A stretch of DNA of 7,009 nucleotides, from contig JBBRTI010000032.1 in assembly GCA_038244585.1 (NCBI GenBank), positions 1 to 7,009 of the forward strand, written 5' to 3'. Positions 6,127 to 7,009 of this stretch are shown here, piece after piece. Source of the stretch: UBA4664 sp038244585 (GTDB taxonomy: Bacteria; Patescibacteriota; Saccharimonadia; UBA4664). Numbering within the stretch: position 1 is the stretch's first letter; each line of letters begins with the position of its first letter. A program made the translations under genes and the position numbers. Below the pieces are notes generated by a model. The model was not told the DNA's origin and did not search any database. It was given only the letters and a program-made list of their open reading frames with translations.

Positions 6127-7009
6127 ATGCATTCTTCGTCTCCTGAGCTGACGCCCGCAGTCAGGCAACTTATCGACCAGCTTGGCGCCACTGAAAAGTC
6201 TATGCCCTCCGCCGGGCCGTTTTATCATGTGGACGGAGTCGGCGGGCATTTTTATTTTGCCTACGAACAACTGCGTAACGCGGCGGAGTACCGTGAGCGG
6301 CATCTGCTGTTGCGCGGAGCCATTGAGCGTTTTCTGGTGCGCCATGTCGACTTGGCCAAGTACCGTACTTCATCGGCTGAGCTGATAACCGAACTAACGC
6401 AGGCAGGTTACATTCCGAACCACAGCGTCCCAATAGCGACGCTGGCAGCCATAGACGATAGAGGTGCCGTCTACAGTAACTATTATGCCGTCCTCCGTCA
6501 GACCGGTCGGGAGCGGCCGGAAGTTCTCAAGCGTTGGATGACACAGCTGCTGTCAGTCCAGTTAGAAAGCCTGCTGGTTCCGACCAGCCGGAGGCTAAGC
6601 TTGTTCATCGCCTTTACTTACGGCCATTATCTGAACGCTATCGATTTTTCCAGTATCGAGGGCGCGGGCAAACCGGAACAAGACCAGACGGCGTTGTATT
6701 GCTCAATTCACCGGACTATTTTCAAATCTGACCTGGCGACCACTCGTTACTATGCGCTCTCAGCTAATCTCCAAGACCTAAAAACTTTCCCACCCGCCGA
6801 TTTTGTGGCCGCCAACCAGCTGATAGACGTCCAATACCAGTCGACACTGACCAATCGGGTTGGCCGGGTGGTCAGTCGGTATGCTGCACCAATCCGCATT
6901 ATGCGCGAGCTGCTTGTCACTGAATCCATTAGTGCCGAGTCGCTGGCAAAAAGCGAAAATATTGCCAGTAAAGTCCGTTCGGTCTGTCAGCAGCAATATC
7001 AACTGACAG
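6127..7009 (+). CDS. Long uncharacterised protein, 3' end beyond the window (Patescibacteria-type family)
   Basis: The frame is open from ATG 6127 to the window end: 294 complete codons and no stop. An in-frame TGA at 6091-6093 limits the 5' side, so 6127 is the first usable start. I see no signal peptide or membrane segment; the product is mostly alpha-helical and charged. Notable stretches are YEQLRNAAEYRERHLLLRGA (46-65) continuing IERF, 'ELITELTQAGYIPNHSVP' near 85-102, 'SIHRTIFKSDLATTRYYALS' near 197-216, and 'GRVVSRYAAPIRIMRELL' near 245-265. From memory, equivalents of these (a conserved 'eHLLrRnAIeRil' block, 'ELiraGYlpN', 'hr.LfksD.a..Ry.ll') recur in long proteins of unknown function in candidate phyla radiation genomes. 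No enzymatic motif such as Walker A or a metal site is visible. No function is proposed. Smaller open frames in this region (for example 6182-6385 and 6534-6731 on the + strand) are shadows of this gene. Confidence 0.82.
   Translation, partial: MHSSSPELTPAVRQLIDQLGATEKSMPSAGPFYHVDGVGGHFYFAYEQLRNAAEYRERHLLLRGAIERFLVRHVDLAKYRTSSAELITELTQAGYIPNHSVPIATLAAIDDRGAVYSNYYAVLRQTGRERPEVLKRWMTQLLSVQLESLLVPTSRRLSLFIAFTYGHYLNAIDFSSIEGAGKPEQDQTALYCSIHRTIFKSDLATTRYYALSANLQDLKTFPPADFVAANQLIDVQYQSTLTNRVGRVVSRYAAPIRIMRELLVTESISAESLAKSENIASKVRSVCQQQYQLT

Overview
The window (7009 bp, roughly 50 % GC by eye) is a bacterial segment with every supported gene on the + strand. It holds six complete genes and two that run off the edges. 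No rRNA, tRNA, CRISPR array, insertion sequence or phage gene is visible. The organism cannot be fixed from sequence alone. The gene entering from the right edge resembles, from memory, a long uncharacterised protein family common in candidate phyla radiation bacteria (Patescibacteria). The ABC exporter genes and the small Cys-rich gene resemble actinobacterial families. Candidatus Saccharibacteria (TM7) would fit both; an actinobacterium or Chloroflexi-type bacterium is the alternative. The standard genetic code works throughout.

Left region (1-2272): the 3' end of a DUF2127-type membrane protein gene is followed by a two-domain KaiC-like RecA-family ATPase with both Walker A sites, both Glu-Glu pairs and both Walker B aspartates intact. 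Three bases after its stop begins a 115-residue protein with a C-x-C-x4-C...H pattern. The spacing implies that the last two are translated from one message. No kaiA or kaiB is present.

Middle region (2273-4815): a good sigma70-type promoter precedes an ABC ATPase and a 12-helix permease of the type called exporters of polyketide antibiotics (TnrB3/COG3559-like). The genes are adjacent and together would form a drug or antibiotic efflux pump.

Right region (4816-7009): this holds a stand-alone PAS-domain protein with no output domain, a MarR-family repressor, and the 5' 883 bp of the long uncharacterised gene. The MarR promoter is the clearest regulatory site in the window: a -35/-10 pair with ideal spacing, one perfect 10-bp palindrome on the -10, and a perfect 12-bp palindrome just downstream, next to a strong Shine-Dalgarno sequence. 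The simplest reading is an autoregulated MarR switch close to the exporter it may control. The PAS and KaiC-like proteins would be additional signalling modules; that functional link is inference.
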